From: a virus
Virus record (IMG/VR): IMGVR_UViG_3300034272_001020
Location: 1 to 20,984 of that record
DNA length: 20,984 bases
Reading direction: 5' to 3' (one strand)
The notes beneath the pieces are model-generated. The model saw nothing but the letters and a program-made list of their open reading frames with translations, did not search any database and had not been told where the DNA came from. Position numbers and translations under genes: made by a program. Positions 8,103 through 14,712 of the stretch are shown piece after piece. Position 1 is the stretch's first letter. Each line of letters begins with the position of its first letter.

Positions 8103-8942
8103 ATGACACTAGAAGAAAAGACGGGGAAGAACTACATCTCCCACAGCGCCATGTCAACATGGCTTAACTGTGGCTGGTCATTCTACCTCACTCGTGTGCA
8201 GAAAGTGCAGGAGAATCCATCCTACTGGCTGGTAGGTGGTAAGTCTTTGCATGAGGGTACGGAAGTTTATGATGCCCTTAAACCAGGAGAAGCGTTTGAT
8301 GCAGGCGATGTCTTTAGACAGCGTTGGGTTGAGAACTACAAACTTGCAGACAATGGCATGCCGTTCCGTGCTGGAGGTCGCAAGACAACTGCATATCCTA
8401 ATAAGGAAGATGCTTCTTGGTGGCTAGACAATGGACCCAAGATGCTGGACTTCTGGGTACAGTTCCGTGAGGTTAGTGGATACACACTGTACGAACTAGC
8501 CGATGGAGCCAAGGCTGTAGAAACAGAACTTAATACAGAAGTTGGTGGCGTAAACATCAAGGGCTTTCTTGACCGCTTGATGGTGTCACCAGACGGAGAA
8601 CTGACGGTCATTGATATTAAGACATCAAGCAAACCACCAGTCACCTACACCCAGTTGGGTACATACGCAATCCTTGTTGAAAAGATTATGGGCATACGCC
8701 CAACCAAGGGTGCATACTGGATGGCTCGCACAGGAGAGATGACAGAACCTGTAGAGTTAGACCACTACACAGAGAATCGCTTGGCTGCACATGTCAAGGG
8801 ATTTAAGATTGCAGTTGATAACAATATCTTCATACCTCAACCAGGGTTTATGTGCAGTACTTGTTCAGTCAACCACGCATGCTATGCAGTAAACGGAAAG
8901 AACTCTCATCTATACCCAGAACTAGGAGAAACAAATGAGTAA
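8103..8942 (+). CDS. RecB/Cas4-like PD-(D/E)XK exonuclease
   Basis: The ATG at 8103 (279 residues) is chosen over a TTG at 8088 because AAAGGAAG (8091-8098) sits just before it. The protein has the layout of RecB-family nucleases of the Cas4/AddB type: an early cysteine (C23) next to SHSAMSTWLNC, the GGKSLHEG motif with H50, then GFLDRL (D157), VIDIKTS (D171-x-K173) and the QLGTY motif (Q184...Y188). A C-terminal cysteine trio (MCSTCSVNHACY) joins C23 to make the four ligands of an iron-sulphur cluster. Expected activity is metal-dependent single-strand exonuclease for recombination or end processing. It is the first gene of the replication operon and overlaps the next gene by eight bases. 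A sense TTAAGACA lies inside the D-x-K motif codons (8617-8624). Confidence 0.88.
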   Translation: MTLEEKTGKNYISHSAMSTWLNCGWSFYLTRVQKVQENPSYWLVGGKSLHEGTEVYDALKPGEAFDAGDVFRQRWVENYKLADNGMPFRAGGRKTTAYPNKEDASWWLDNGPKMLDFWVQFREVSGYTLYELADGAKAVETELNTEVGGVNIKGFLDRLMVSPDGELTVIDIKTSSKPPVTYTQLGTYAILVEKIMGIRPTKGAYWMARTGEMTEPVELDHYTENRLAAHVKGFKIAVDNNIFIPQPGFMCSTCSVNHACYAVNGKNSHLYPELGETNE

Positions 8943-9351
8943 CATCGAAAACACACCAATCCAGATTAACTGGAAAACTAAGAAAGACGGCATGCTCATC
9001 AACCTTCGTGCATCATCAGGTGCAGAACTTGACCTACTGATTGATGAATTAAGTCAGAGACTTGCTACATTGGTTGACCTTGAAGCAACAACAGAAAGCA
9101 TGGCTCGTGCAGCGGGGGCAAGTAACACTGTTGCAGATTCATTTCCTGGCGCACAGGTTGTCAATCAAGGTGCGGTTCCACGCCAAGCACCAACACCAGC
9201 AGTTTCAGGACAAGCACCTGAGTGTGCATGTGGTGGAGGTCCAATGCGATTTGTTGCTGCAGGTATCTCTAAGGCAGGCAAGCCATACCGTGCGTTCTAT
9301 GCATGTCCTAAGCCACAAGGTCAGGCTTGTTCACATAAGGCACAGCCATAA
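8935..9351 (+). CDS. Replication-operon protein with C-terminal zinc ribbon
   Basis: A 138-residue protein starting inside the nuclease gene. The N-terminal ~60 residues (IQINWKTKKDGMLINLRASSGAELDLLIDEL) look like a small beta-strand plus helix domain. Residues ~60-95 are a low-complexity Ala/Pro/Gln linker (GAVPRQAPTPAVSGQAP). The C-terminus is a zinc ribbon: CACGGGPM...YACPKPQGQAC, a pattern seen in topoisomerase and nuclease accessory ribbons. With a nuclease before and a DnaB-like ATPase after it, a single-strand DNA-binding or loading role is plausible, but no OB-fold is recognisable by eye. The modular structure is seen; the function is inferred. Confidence 0.8.
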   Translation: MSNIENTPIQINWKTKKDGMLINLRASSGAELDLLIDELSQRLATLVDLEATTESMARAAGASNTVADSFPGAQVVNQGAVPRQAPTPAVSGQAPECACGGGPMRFVAAGISKAGKPYRAFYACPKPQGQACSHKAQP

Positions 9352-9354
9352 TTC

Positions 9355-10134
9355 ATGCGCCTTTTATCCCGTGCTATCAAGACTGCCTCGCAAGGCGGAG
9401 CCACACTTCCAACAGTATGGCAAACCCTTGCAGCACAGCAGATAGCAATTAGACGGGGTGAAGTCAGCATGATTGCAGGACCACCAGGTGCAGGTAAATC
9501 CACACTTGCTTTATCTCTTGCTGTACATGCTGGTGTTTCAACCCTATACATTTCAGCAGATACACACTCACACACAATGAGTCTGCGTTTGCTCGCAATG
9601 CTTACTGGTAAACCACAGAATGAAGTTGAACCGCTGATGGAAATAGATAGGGAGTGGGCAGGGCAGATGCTCAAGTCTGCCGACCACATCCTATGGGAGT
9701 TTGATTCAGCACCTTCGCTCAAAGATGTAGAGGATGCAGTCCTTGCTAGTCGTGAGCGTTTAGGTAGAGATGTTGAACTGATTGTTCTTGACAATGCAGT
9801 TGATGTAACCATTGATGGACAGGATGAGTACGGCGGATTACGCACACTCATGCGTGAACTTAAGTGGTGGGCTAGAGATACTGGCGCTGCAGTTGTTGTT
9901 TGCCATCACACAAGTGAAGGTGTCCCAGGTAATCCTTGCCCGCCACGCTCTGCGTTGCATGGAAAGATTGCTCAGACCCCTTCTCTGATACTCACAGTAC
10001 ACGGACAGATTGCATCTATGGGTGTATGTGCTGTTAAAAATAGATATGGACCAGCCGATGCCATGGGTGGCTCACCTGTGTGGTTGTCCTACGACCCTGC
10101 AAGTATGCAGATTTTGGACTTAATACAACAATGA
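9355..10134 (+). CDS. DnaB/RecA-type replicative helicase ATPase
   Basis: A 259-residue RecA-fold ATPase. Walker A is GPPGAGKST (42-50), followed by an exposed strand LYISADTHS. The Walker B strand ELIVLDN ends in D146. GAAVVVCHHTSEG contains the histidine-containing switch strand of DnaB/RadA-like enzymes. PSLILTV and the KNRYGP turn near the C-terminus match the arginine-finger region of DnaB-like helicases. It lacks the DnaB N-terminal primase-interacting domain, so it is a minimal helicase or loader of the kind often found in phages. It starts three bases after the previous stop with no clear Shine-Dalgarno and ends in ATGA with the next gene. A RadA/AAA_25-type recombination ATPase is the main alternative. 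Confidence 0.85.
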   Translation: MRLLSRAIKTASQGGATLPTVWQTLAAQQIAIRRGEVSMIAGPPGAGKSTLALSLAVHAGVSTLYISADTHSHTMSLRLLAMLTGKPQNEVEPLMEIDREWAGQMLKSADHILWEFDSAPSLKDVEDAVLASRERLGRDVELIVLDNAVDVTIDGQDEYGGLRTLMRELKWWARDTGAAVVVCHHTSEGVPGNPCPPRSALHGKIAQTPSLILTVHGQIASMGVCAVKNRYGPADAMGGSPVWLSYDPASMQILDLIQQ

Positions 10135-10454
10135 ATAATTGGCAACTAAGAGTAGTTGAAAATCACGGTGACATTAAAGGTAGCGCCTCAGCAGAGGAAC
10201 TATCTGTGCCAACTAAGACACTATTCGATGACATACAAGCGCAGTTGAAATACATACCAAAGAACTTTTCGTGGACAGTAGGGTGGAAGTCTTATGTTTG
10301 GCAGGAAGAAGAAACGGGTAACCTCAAAGACCTATCAGAGGATGAGTACGCAACACTCCTTAATGAAGGAGTTGTCGCTTACACCAGAGATGTTGACGGA
10401 AGCAGTGATGAAAGCAAAGTTAACACCTCAGATGAAGGAGACAATACTCAGTGA
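10131..10454 (+). CDS. Hypothetical protein of the replication operon
   Basis: A 107-residue protein. The ATG at 10131 overlaps the helicase stop by four bases (ATGA) and is preferred over a longer in-frame reading that begins inside the helicase. It has a mixed alpha/beta N-terminal half (NWQLRVVENHG, TLFDDIQAQLKYIP, FSWTVGWKSYVWQEEE) and a strongly acidic, low-complexity tail (DVDGSSDESKVNTSDEGDN). The acidic tail recalls single-strand-binding and DNA-mimic proteins, but no family is recognised. The last 47 bases overlap the next gene. Confidence 0.75.
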   Translation: MNNWQLRVVENHGDIKGSASAEELSVPTKTLFDDIQAQLKYIPKNFSWTVGWKSYVWQEEETGNLKDLSEDEYATLLNEGVVAYTRDVDGSSDESKVNTSDEGDNTQ

Positions 10455-10710
10455 ACTTCCAGAGTTTATGGAACATATTGATGAGGCGACAAGAAAAATC
10501 TTCGACCCTTCCGCAGTATGGCTGGAGTGCTTACAGTTTGCTGATTATGTTAGCCAAATGGCTCAACACCTCCTCGACAACCACGGACCAGAATGTACAG
10601 AACAAGTCGGAATCAACCTGAAAATCATGGCTGACTCGTGGAAAGATTTAGCCGAAGGTTCAATGGAAGTACTCGACCAATCAGAAAAGGTGTTTGATAA
10701 TGGCGCATAG
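10408..10710 (+). CDS. Small helical protein of unknown function
   Basis: The frame is open from 10294, but ATG 10408 has GGAAG (10398-10402) five bases upstream and leaves only a 47-base overlap, so this start is preferred (100 residues). An ATG at 10432 is also possible. The protein is predicted all-helical and acidic (MKETILSELPEFMEHIDEATRKIF, AVWLECLQFADYVSQMAQHLLDNH, AEGSMEVLDQSEKVF). It has no metal-binding or catalytic motif that I recognise. It ends 11 bases inside the second glycosyltransferase gene. Possibly a regulatory or scaffolding partner; not assignable from sequence alone. Confidence 0.7.
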   Translation: MKAKLTPQMKETILSELPEFMEHIDEATRKIFDPSAVWLECLQFADYVSQMAQHLLDNHGPECTEQVGINLKIMADSWKDLAEGSMEVLDQSEKVFDNGA

Positions 10711-11434
10711 TAATAAAGAAACTTTATCTGTTATCTGGTGTGACAATGGAAACACAGATGGCAAGTTCACAGAAGGCTTGGTGTACAGCATCATCACTGG
10801 TGATGTCCCATTCCACAATGCTATTCGTGTGCAGGGTAATCAGATTGCACGCCAACGACAGGCTGCTTTTGAGATGTGGAACAAGGTCGGTACTGACTGG
10901 GCGTTGTGGGTTGACTCTGACATCGTACTTACCAAGGAAGTTGTCAAGATTCTATGGGATACCGCTGACAAGATTACTCGTCCAGTTGTAAGTGGTGTGT
11001 ACTTTATCTCTAAGCAGATGGAGAACACACTCATGCAACCATTGCCTGCCATCTTTGATGAGGGTGACAACGAGTATCAGATTAAACATCACCACCCACT
11101 CCCACGCAATCAAGTCATAAAGGTTGACCATGCTGGTTTAGGTTTGGTCTTAATGCATAAGTCTGTTATCAAGGCATTGCATGAGAAGTTTGGTGAGACA
11201 GACTTTGTGTTTGCTGAGAACAATGAAAGTGGTGAGCAGTTCATTGGTGAGGACATCGCCTTCTTCCGCAAAGTTAAAGCAGCAGGCATACAAGTGTATG
11301 CAAATACATCAGCCTTAGTCAAGCACATGAAGCGCTTTGCTTTAGATGATGGGTACTACAACTTGTATTGGGCATCAGTAGAAATAGCAGAGAGGAGAGA
11401 GCGTGAGCAATCAGCAAATAGCCAACAAGCGTAG
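10700..11434 (+). CDS. Second GT-A-type glycosyltransferase-like protein
   Basis: A 244-residue protein from ATG 10700, with AAAAGGTG upstream. It shares the layout of the tail-cluster enzyme: an N-terminal strand, a conserved arginine-containing helix (QGNQIARQRQAAFEMW, ~45-60), the DXD strand DWALWVDSDIV with D72-S-D74, a VVSGVYF strand, a late acidic helix GEDIAFFRKVKAAGIQVYAN and a His (VKHM). Similarity to the first enzyme is limited to these motifs, so they are distant relatives. It sits in the replication operon, which favours DNA-base or intracellular substrates over virion proteins, but this is inference. It overlaps the preceding gene by 11 bases and the next by 32. Confidence 0.82.
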   Translation: MAHSNKETLSVIWCDNGNTDGKFTEGLVYSIITGDVPFHNAIRVQGNQIARQRQAAFEMWNKVGTDWALWVDSDIVLTKEVVKILWDTADKITRPVVSGVYFISKQMENTLMQPLPAIFDEGDNEYQIKHHHPLPRNQVIKVDHAGLGLVLMHKSVIKALHEKFGETDFVFAENNESGEQFIGEDIAFFRKVKAAGIQVYANTSALVKHMKRFALDDGYYNLYWASVEIAERREREQSANSQQA

Positions 11435-11768
11435 AGGTGCAGGCTGGGAGATAGACCTAGCAGATTTCTTTGTTGAGTTAGATTACGAAGCACAACGCCT
11501 GCCTCGTGCTGGGCGTAACGACATTGGAGATGTCTTTCTTAAGACAGTAAATGATTCTTATGTCATTGAAGCCAAGGCACCACGGCGTGATGGTCGCATT
11601 GACCTATCGGGTTGGTTGCGTGAGGCAGACATTGAAGCAGAGAACTACCGCCTATCAAAGAGATTGCTATTGGCACCATCACCATTGGTAATTATCAAGG
11701 CAAGCAACAAGGGAACAGGTGATGCTTATGTTGTTCAAAGGCTCAGCAATGTCCTCCCAAAACTCTAA
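11403..11768 (+). CDS. Holliday-junction-resolvase-like PD-(D/E)XK nuclease
   Basis: A 121-residue protein starting at GTG 11403 with AGGAGAG just upstream. It opens KRRGAGWEIDLADFF (E16), followed by RLPRAGRNDIGDVF (D40, D43) and the strand YVIEAKAPRRDG (E56-x-K58). This E...D...ExK order is that of archaeal Hjc-type resolvases and related small phage endonucleases. Expected substrate is branched DNA arising during recombination or before packaging. It overlaps both neighbours (32 and 20 bases), so it is tightly embedded in the operon. TTAAGACA occurs in sense orientation at 11539-11546. A generic restriction-type endonuclease is the alternative; the fold is more certain than the substrate. 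Confidence 0.82.
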   Translation: MSNQQIANKRRGAGWEIDLADFFVELDYEAQRLPRAGRNDIGDVFLKTVNDSYVIEAKAPRRDGRIDLSGWLREADIEAENYRLSKRLLLAPSPLVIIKASNKGTGDAYVVQRLSNVLPKL

Positions 11769-12123
11769 GCATGACATCGTTAAAGTCTTAGAGCATTACG
11801 GATTTACTATACCTGTCAGAACTGGATGGGTAACAGTCCGCTGTGCCTTTCACAATGACAAAGTTAAGTCAGCCCGACTCAACATTGACAAGGGTGGCTT
11901 TAGATGTTTCGCCTGTGACATGGCTGGAGATGTGTACTCATTGATTATGAAGAAAGAAGGAGTCAAGTATGGCGAGGCTGTCAAAATCGCAGAGAGAATT
12001 ACTGGCGAAAGCAACGGAGAACTACGAGCAAAACCTAGCAGAGGTTCTTCCGTATCTGGAGAGTCGCGGTATAACAGAAGCAACGGCGCGTATGTTCCGC
12101 CTCGGCTTCGTGGCGAATCCTGA
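11749..12123 (+). CDS. DNA primase, zinc-binding (CHC2-type) part
   Basis: A 124-residue protein. The ATG at 11749 has AAAGG (11737-11741) upstream and is preferred to start codons inside the resolvase gene. It is the zinc-ribbon domain of DnaG-type primases: VTVRC32-A-F-H35, then GGFRC53-F-A-C56-DMAGDVYSLIM and a helical YGEAVKIAERITG. This module recognises template DNA for primer synthesis. The last ~50 residues are a basic, Ser/Arg-rich tail (AKPSRGSSVSGESRYNRSNG) that resembles a linker. The catalytic TOPRIM part is not in this frame; it starts at 11969 in another frame and overlaps by 155 bases. The primase is therefore made as two polypeptides unless frameshifting joins them. Confidence 0.85.
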   Translation: MSSQNSKHDIVKVLEHYGFTIPVRTGWVTVRCAFHNDKVKSARLNIDKGGFRCFACDMAGDVYSLIMKKEGVKYGEAVKIAERITGESNGELRAKPSRGSSVSGESRYNRSNGAYVPPRLRGES

Positions 12124-12589
12124 GACAGGACATGAACCTTACCTTGGCAAGTTGGCTATCCCATACATCACACCATCGGGTGTTATTGACATACGCTTTC
12201 GCAGTATAGGCAATGATACTGGACCGAAGTATCTCTCTCGTCCTGGTGCAACCACACACATCTTCAATGTCATGGCATTAGAAAGTGATGCTGATGTTCT
12301 CGTAATTTGTGAGGGAGAGATTGATACAATTATCGCGACACAAGTAGGGTTCGCAGCAGTCGGGTTGCCAGGTGCTAATAACTGGAAGCCATTCTACTCA
12401 CGGGTATTGGCTGACTGGGAAAAGATTATGTTGTTCTGTGACGGTGACAACGCAGGCAGAGAGATGGCGAAGAACATAACACGAGAGTTAGACAATGTGT
12501 TCCCTGTGTTCATGCCAGACAACTGTGATGTCAATGATGTGTACCTACAAGAAGGGGCAGAAGGCTTACGCAAACGCGTTGGGTCTTAA
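11969..12589 (+). CDS. DNA primase, TOPRIM catalytic part
   Basis: A 206-residue protein starting at ATG 11969, six bases after AAGGAG (11957-11962), so it has its own ribosome-binding site inside the zinc-domain gene. Residues ~18-50 (ENYEQNLAEVLPYLESRGITEATARMFRLGF) match the N-terminal lobe of DnaG catalytic cores. The TOPRIM domain follows: LVICEGEID (E115) and LFCDGDNAGRE (D158, D160) supply the metal-binding acidic residues. It is about half the length of a full bacterial DnaG core and lacks a helicase-interaction domain. It ends in the palindrome GTCTTAAGAC: its TAA is separated from the next ATG only by GAC. Primer synthesis with the zinc protein and the helicase at 9355 is the expected role. 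Confidence 0.88.
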   Translation: MARLSKSQRELLAKATENYEQNLAEVLPYLESRGITEATARMFRLGFVANPETGHEPYLGKLAIPYITPSGVIDIRFRSIGNDTGPKYLSRPGATTHIFNVMALESDADVLVICEGEIDTIIATQVGFAAVGLPGANNWKPFYSRVLADWEKIMLFCDGDNAGREMAKNITRELDNVFPVFMPDNCDVNDVYLQEGAEGLRKRVGS

Positions 12590-12592
12590 GAC

Positions 12593-13000
12593 ATGGTTAA
12601 AAACTCCAGTTTTGATTTAGATTTTGGGTACGGCAGAAAGGGTGAGAAGTTAGTAGAAGAACTCCTTACCGAAGGCAAGACTGTAGAGGTAAAGCGTGAC
12701 CGCAAGTGGTGGGTTACTAACAATCTTTACATTGAAGTTGAGTGCTGGTACATGAAGTCTAAATCATGGGAGCCATCAGGAATTATGGTGACTGAGGCTT
12801 CTTACTGGGCATTTGTATTGGAACAAGGTGTACTCATGGTACCTACAAGCCATGTGTTGTATGCCATTAAAGAGTTTGGGCGTGAGATTACATGTGAGAT
12901 ACCCCCGAATAAGAGCAAGGGATACCTCATAACAGTAGATGATTTACTCATGGCAATGCGGAAGTTAAAGAATGAGAAGGCGGAAACAGTAGATGGATAA
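12593..13000 (+). CDS. PD-(D/E)XK-like protein, possible nuclease
   Basis: A 135-residue protein that starts three bases after the primase stop (TAAGACATG) with no Shine-Dalgarno. GYGRKGEKLVEELL (E18), KTVEVKRDRKW (E32-x-K34) and NNLYIEVECW (N44, E48), with a following SGIMVTEASYWAFVL, match a small group of phage proteins with a restriction-endonuclease-like fold in which the ExK strand is followed by N-x-x-I-E. The second half (MVPTSHVLYAIKEFG, KGYLITVDDLL) is mixed alpha/beta. It could be a nicking or repair nuclease, or a partner of the sigma-like factor whose gene it overlaps by eight bases. Fold-level call only. Confidence 0.68.
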   Translation: MVKNSSFDLDFGYGRKGEKLVEELLTEGKTVEVKRDRKWWVTNNLYIEVECWYMKSKSWEPSGIMVTEASYWAFVLEQGVLMVPTSHVLYAIKEFGREITCEIPPNKSKGYLITVDDLLMAMRKLKNEKAETVDG

Positions 13001-13658
13001 ACAAGACGAGGTATGGGATGTGATTTATTCTGTCGCAAGACAGATAGCCTCTCGTTCAGGTCGCATCCATCGTGGGCTAGTAACTACTGATGACATGTAC
13101 CAACACCTATCTTTGTGGGCGCTGGAACATTGGCACAAGATAGAGCAGTGGCAACAGGAGGAGAGTCTTAAGTACAAGTTGCGTAAGACTTTCTTCAACG
13201 AGGCACAGAAGTATGTGGCTAAAGAGAGACAGAGAACATCGCGTTCGCCTATGTCAGATACTTTCTACTATTCACACGAGGTATTGCATGAACTATTGCG
13301 TGATGTGTGGACACACGAGGGATGGTCAGATACTCCTGACTTAAGCAATGAGTTTGTTTCTCGTTCGACCAAGCCAAGTGAGGGTGGCAATCGCATGGCG
13401 TTGCTATCAGATGTTATGGCTGGGCTAGAGAAACTATCAGAAGCAGATAGAGACTTACTTAAGATGCGCTATCACGCAGGTGGTATGGAGTTAGGTGCAA
13501 TGGCTGAGGCTTACGGCACAACAGAAGAAGCAATGCGTAAGAGAGTCAAGCGTGCATTGACTAAGTTGCAAGACAGACTTGGTGGAGAGCAACCAGTATG
13601 GAACAGGCGCAAGCGCAGTAATGCAGAAGCACGAGAGGAAGTAAGGAACAATGACTAA
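12993..13658 (+). CDS. Sigma-70-like / HTH transcription factor
   Basis: A 221-residue protein. Residues ~30-75 (TTDDMYQHLSLWALEHWHKIEQW...FFNEAQKYVAKER) resemble sigma region 2 (helical, with aromatic residues in the core). Residues ~145-196 (LEKLSEADRDLLKMRYHAGGMELGAMAEAYGTTEEAMRKRVKRALTKLQDRL) are a clear sigma region 4 helix-turn-helix with the usual LSEADRxLLxMRY opening. The linker of ~60 residues is rich in Ser, Thr and Asp. The C-terminal ~20 residues are very basic. It may direct host RNA polymerase to later phage promoters; an HTH regulator that only resembles sigma is the alternative. It overlaps a 29-residue membrane peptide gene by eight bases. Confidence 0.75.
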   Translation: MDKQDEVWDVIYSVARQIASRSGRIHRGLVTTDDMYQHLSLWALEHWHKIEQWQQEESLKYKLRKTFFNEAQKYVAKERQRTSRSPMSDTFYYSHEVLHELLRDVWTHEGWSDTPDLSNEFVSRSTKPSEGGNRMALLSDVMAGLEKLSEADRDLLKMRYHAGGMELGAMAEAYGTTEEAMRKRVKRALTKLQDRLGGEQPVWNRRKRSNAEAREEVRNND

Positions 13659-13740
13659 GAAGAAACTAATACAGATTATAGTATTGATTGAGTTTGTACT
13701 TGTAATCGTGTTGATTAAGTTAGCGATGGGTGACTCATGA
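13651..13740 (+). CDS. 29-residue single-span membrane peptide
   Basis: MTKKKLIQIIVLIEFVLVIV is followed by LIKLAMGDS: three lysines after the start, then ~20 hydrophobic residues, then a short polar tail. AGGAAG (13636-13641) lies nine bases before the ATG. The frame overlaps the sigma-like gene by eight bases and the next ATG by four (ATGA), which strongly supports it as a coding gene despite its size. It is predicted to be an N-in single-pass membrane peptide. Its coupling to the sigma-like gene suggests, without proof, a membrane partner or anti-sigma role; a toxin-like or host-modulating peptide is equally possible. Confidence 0.7.
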   Translation: MTKKKLIQIIVLIEFVLVIVLIKLAMGDS

Positions 13741-14273
13741 TTATTGGACTAAGTGGATACGCACAATCAGGCAAGGACAGCACGGCAGAATTGTTGTGTC
13801 TTAATTACGGATACCGCCGTATTGCTTTCGCTGACCCTATGCGTGAGGCTTTGCTGAGATTGAATCCTAAGTTGGATAGCATCACACACATAGCCCATCG
13901 TGTTGAGGACTATGGCTGGGATGTAACCAAGCGTGACCCAGAGGTACGCCGTCTGTTGCAGACACTAGGTACAGATGTTGGGCGCAAGATGTTTGGCGAT
14001 GACTTCTGGATTAACATTGCATTGTCAGGTATTAAGTCAGAAGATAAAGTTGTTGTCTCTGATGTGCGCTTTCCTAATGAGGCACAAGCAATCAAGAATC
14101 TTGGTGGTACTGTCTGGCGCATCAATCGCCACAATCATAGCGCTGTCAATGGACATCCATCAGAGCATGCAATGGATAACTACATGTTTAATCATGTTAT
14201 CTATAACGATGGAACTCTTGATGACTTGAGTGATGAGGTGTTCATGCTTGCTAAGGAACTTAATCTGGCTTAA
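13737..14273 (+). CDS. Deoxynucleoside monophosphate kinase
   Basis: A 178-residue P-loop kinase. Walker A is GYAQSGKDS (7-15), followed by LCLNYGYRRIAFADPMREAL, a typical phage dNMP kinase lid and substrate segment. Other landmarks are RRLLQTLGTDVGRKMFGDDFWI and the strand KVVVSDVRFPNEAQAI with its catalytic Asp. The enzyme should phosphorylate dNMPs to dNDPs for phage DNA synthesis, as T4 gp1 does. It starts in the stop of the membrane peptide (ATGA) and is the last gene before the convergent terminator. An antisense TGTCTTAA copy lies at 13797. Confidence 0.88.
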   Translation: MIIGLSGYAQSGKDSTAELLCLNYGYRRIAFADPMREALLRLNPKLDSITHIAHRVEDYGWDVTKRDPEVRRLLQTLGTDVGRKMFGDDFWINIALSGIKSEDKVVVSDVRFPNEAQAIKNLGGTVWRINRHNHSAVNGHPSEHAMDNYMFNHVIYNDGTLDDLSDEVFMLAKELNLA

Positions 14274-14274
14274 T

Positions 14275-14319
14275 ACATAGAGAAACCCAGCGAGACAGGA
14301 GAGAATCGCTGGGCTTTTC
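14275..14319 (+). terminator. Terminator between convergent operons
   Basis: CCCAGCGA (14286-14293) pairs with TCGCTGGG (14306-14313), followed by CTTTTCT. The outer arms CATAGAGAAA and TTTTCTATG can extend the stem, so the structure is nearly symmetrical and could end both the rightward replication operon and the leftward early operon, which converge here. The loop contains the sequence GACAGGAGAG. Confidence 0.85.
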
Positions 14320-14322
14320 TAT

Positions 14323-14346
14323 GCACACAAACTCTCGCTTGTGTGC
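14323..14346. other. Perfect 8-bp hairpin between the convergent genes
   Basis: GCACACAA (14323-14330) pairs with TTGTGTGC (14339-14346) around the loop ACTCTCGC. There is no T run on either side. It lies 12 bases from the stop of the WhiB gene and could be a 3'-end stabiliser, an RNA processing site or a second termination aid for leftward transcripts. Confidence 0.5.
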
Positions 14347-14358
14347 TAGATAAGTCTA

Positions 14359-14709
14359 TTACTTATGCTGTGGGTCTGTCAAACCCCAGCCTATACGCTT
14401 ACGAATTTTGTGTCGCATTGGTGGTGTAGTGCCACCCCAAACTCCGTACCTTTCATGGGCTAAACCCCACTCTAAACAAGCCATCATGACTGGACACTCG
14501 TTGCACATGCGTTCAAACATACGCTCCTCGTTACGAGTAAATAACTCTTGGGCTGGGTAGAAAACCTCAGTGTCAATGCCTCGGCAGACAGCCTTGTCCC
14601 ATAGAGATGGGTTGTACTTAAGTACGAAAACCGTTAGCCCTTTGTTGTATCTATTCTTACTAGCAATCTCGTCAAGCACTTGATGAAACTCTGGTCTGTT
14701 ATTTTTCAT
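14359..14709 (-). CDS. whiB: WhiB-family iron-sulphur transcription regulator
   Basis: A 116-residue protein with the full WhiB signature: C42, then C69-x2-C72-x5-C78 (MCNECPVMMAC) to bind a 4Fe-4S cluster, followed by the turn GVWGGTTP (89-96) and a basic helix (MRHKIRKRIGWG). WhiB proteins bind the primary sigma factor of actinobacteria and steer transcription; phage copies are known to alter host gene expression and superinfection. The N-terminal ~35 residues (KNNRPEFHQVLDEIASKNRYNKG) are longer than in minimal WhiB proteins. It starts three bases after the transglycosylase stop (TAAGACATG), with no Shine-Dalgarno, so translation is probably coupled. It is the last gene of the leftward operon and the strongest evidence for an actinobacterial host. 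Confidence 0.95.
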   Translation of the reverse strand: MKNNRPEFHQVLDEIASKNRYNKGLTVFVLKYNPSLWDKAVCRGIDTEVFYPAQELFTRNEERMFERMCNECPVMMACLEWGLAHERYGVWGGTTPPMRHKIRKRIGWGLTDPQHK

Positions 14710-14712
14710 GTC

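Noticed and set aside
10294-10407. N-terminal extension of the 100-residue helical protein
   Set aside because: It would overlap the previous gene by 161 bases in another frame and has no ribosome site; ATG 10408 has GGAAG at good spacing.
11940-12123. Programmed frameshift joining the two primase parts
   Set aside because: I found no clear slippery heptamer, and the second part has its own strong Shine-Dalgarno. Separate translation is simpler, though fusion is not excluded.
14614-14625. GTACTTAAGTAC, and other CTTAAG palindromes such as GTCTTAAGAC (12583) and GGTCTTAAGACC (18693), as restriction or methylation sites
   Set aside because: The enrichment is for the asymmetric TTAAGACA in the sense strand, not for CTTAAG as such; no methyltransferase gene is visible in the window.
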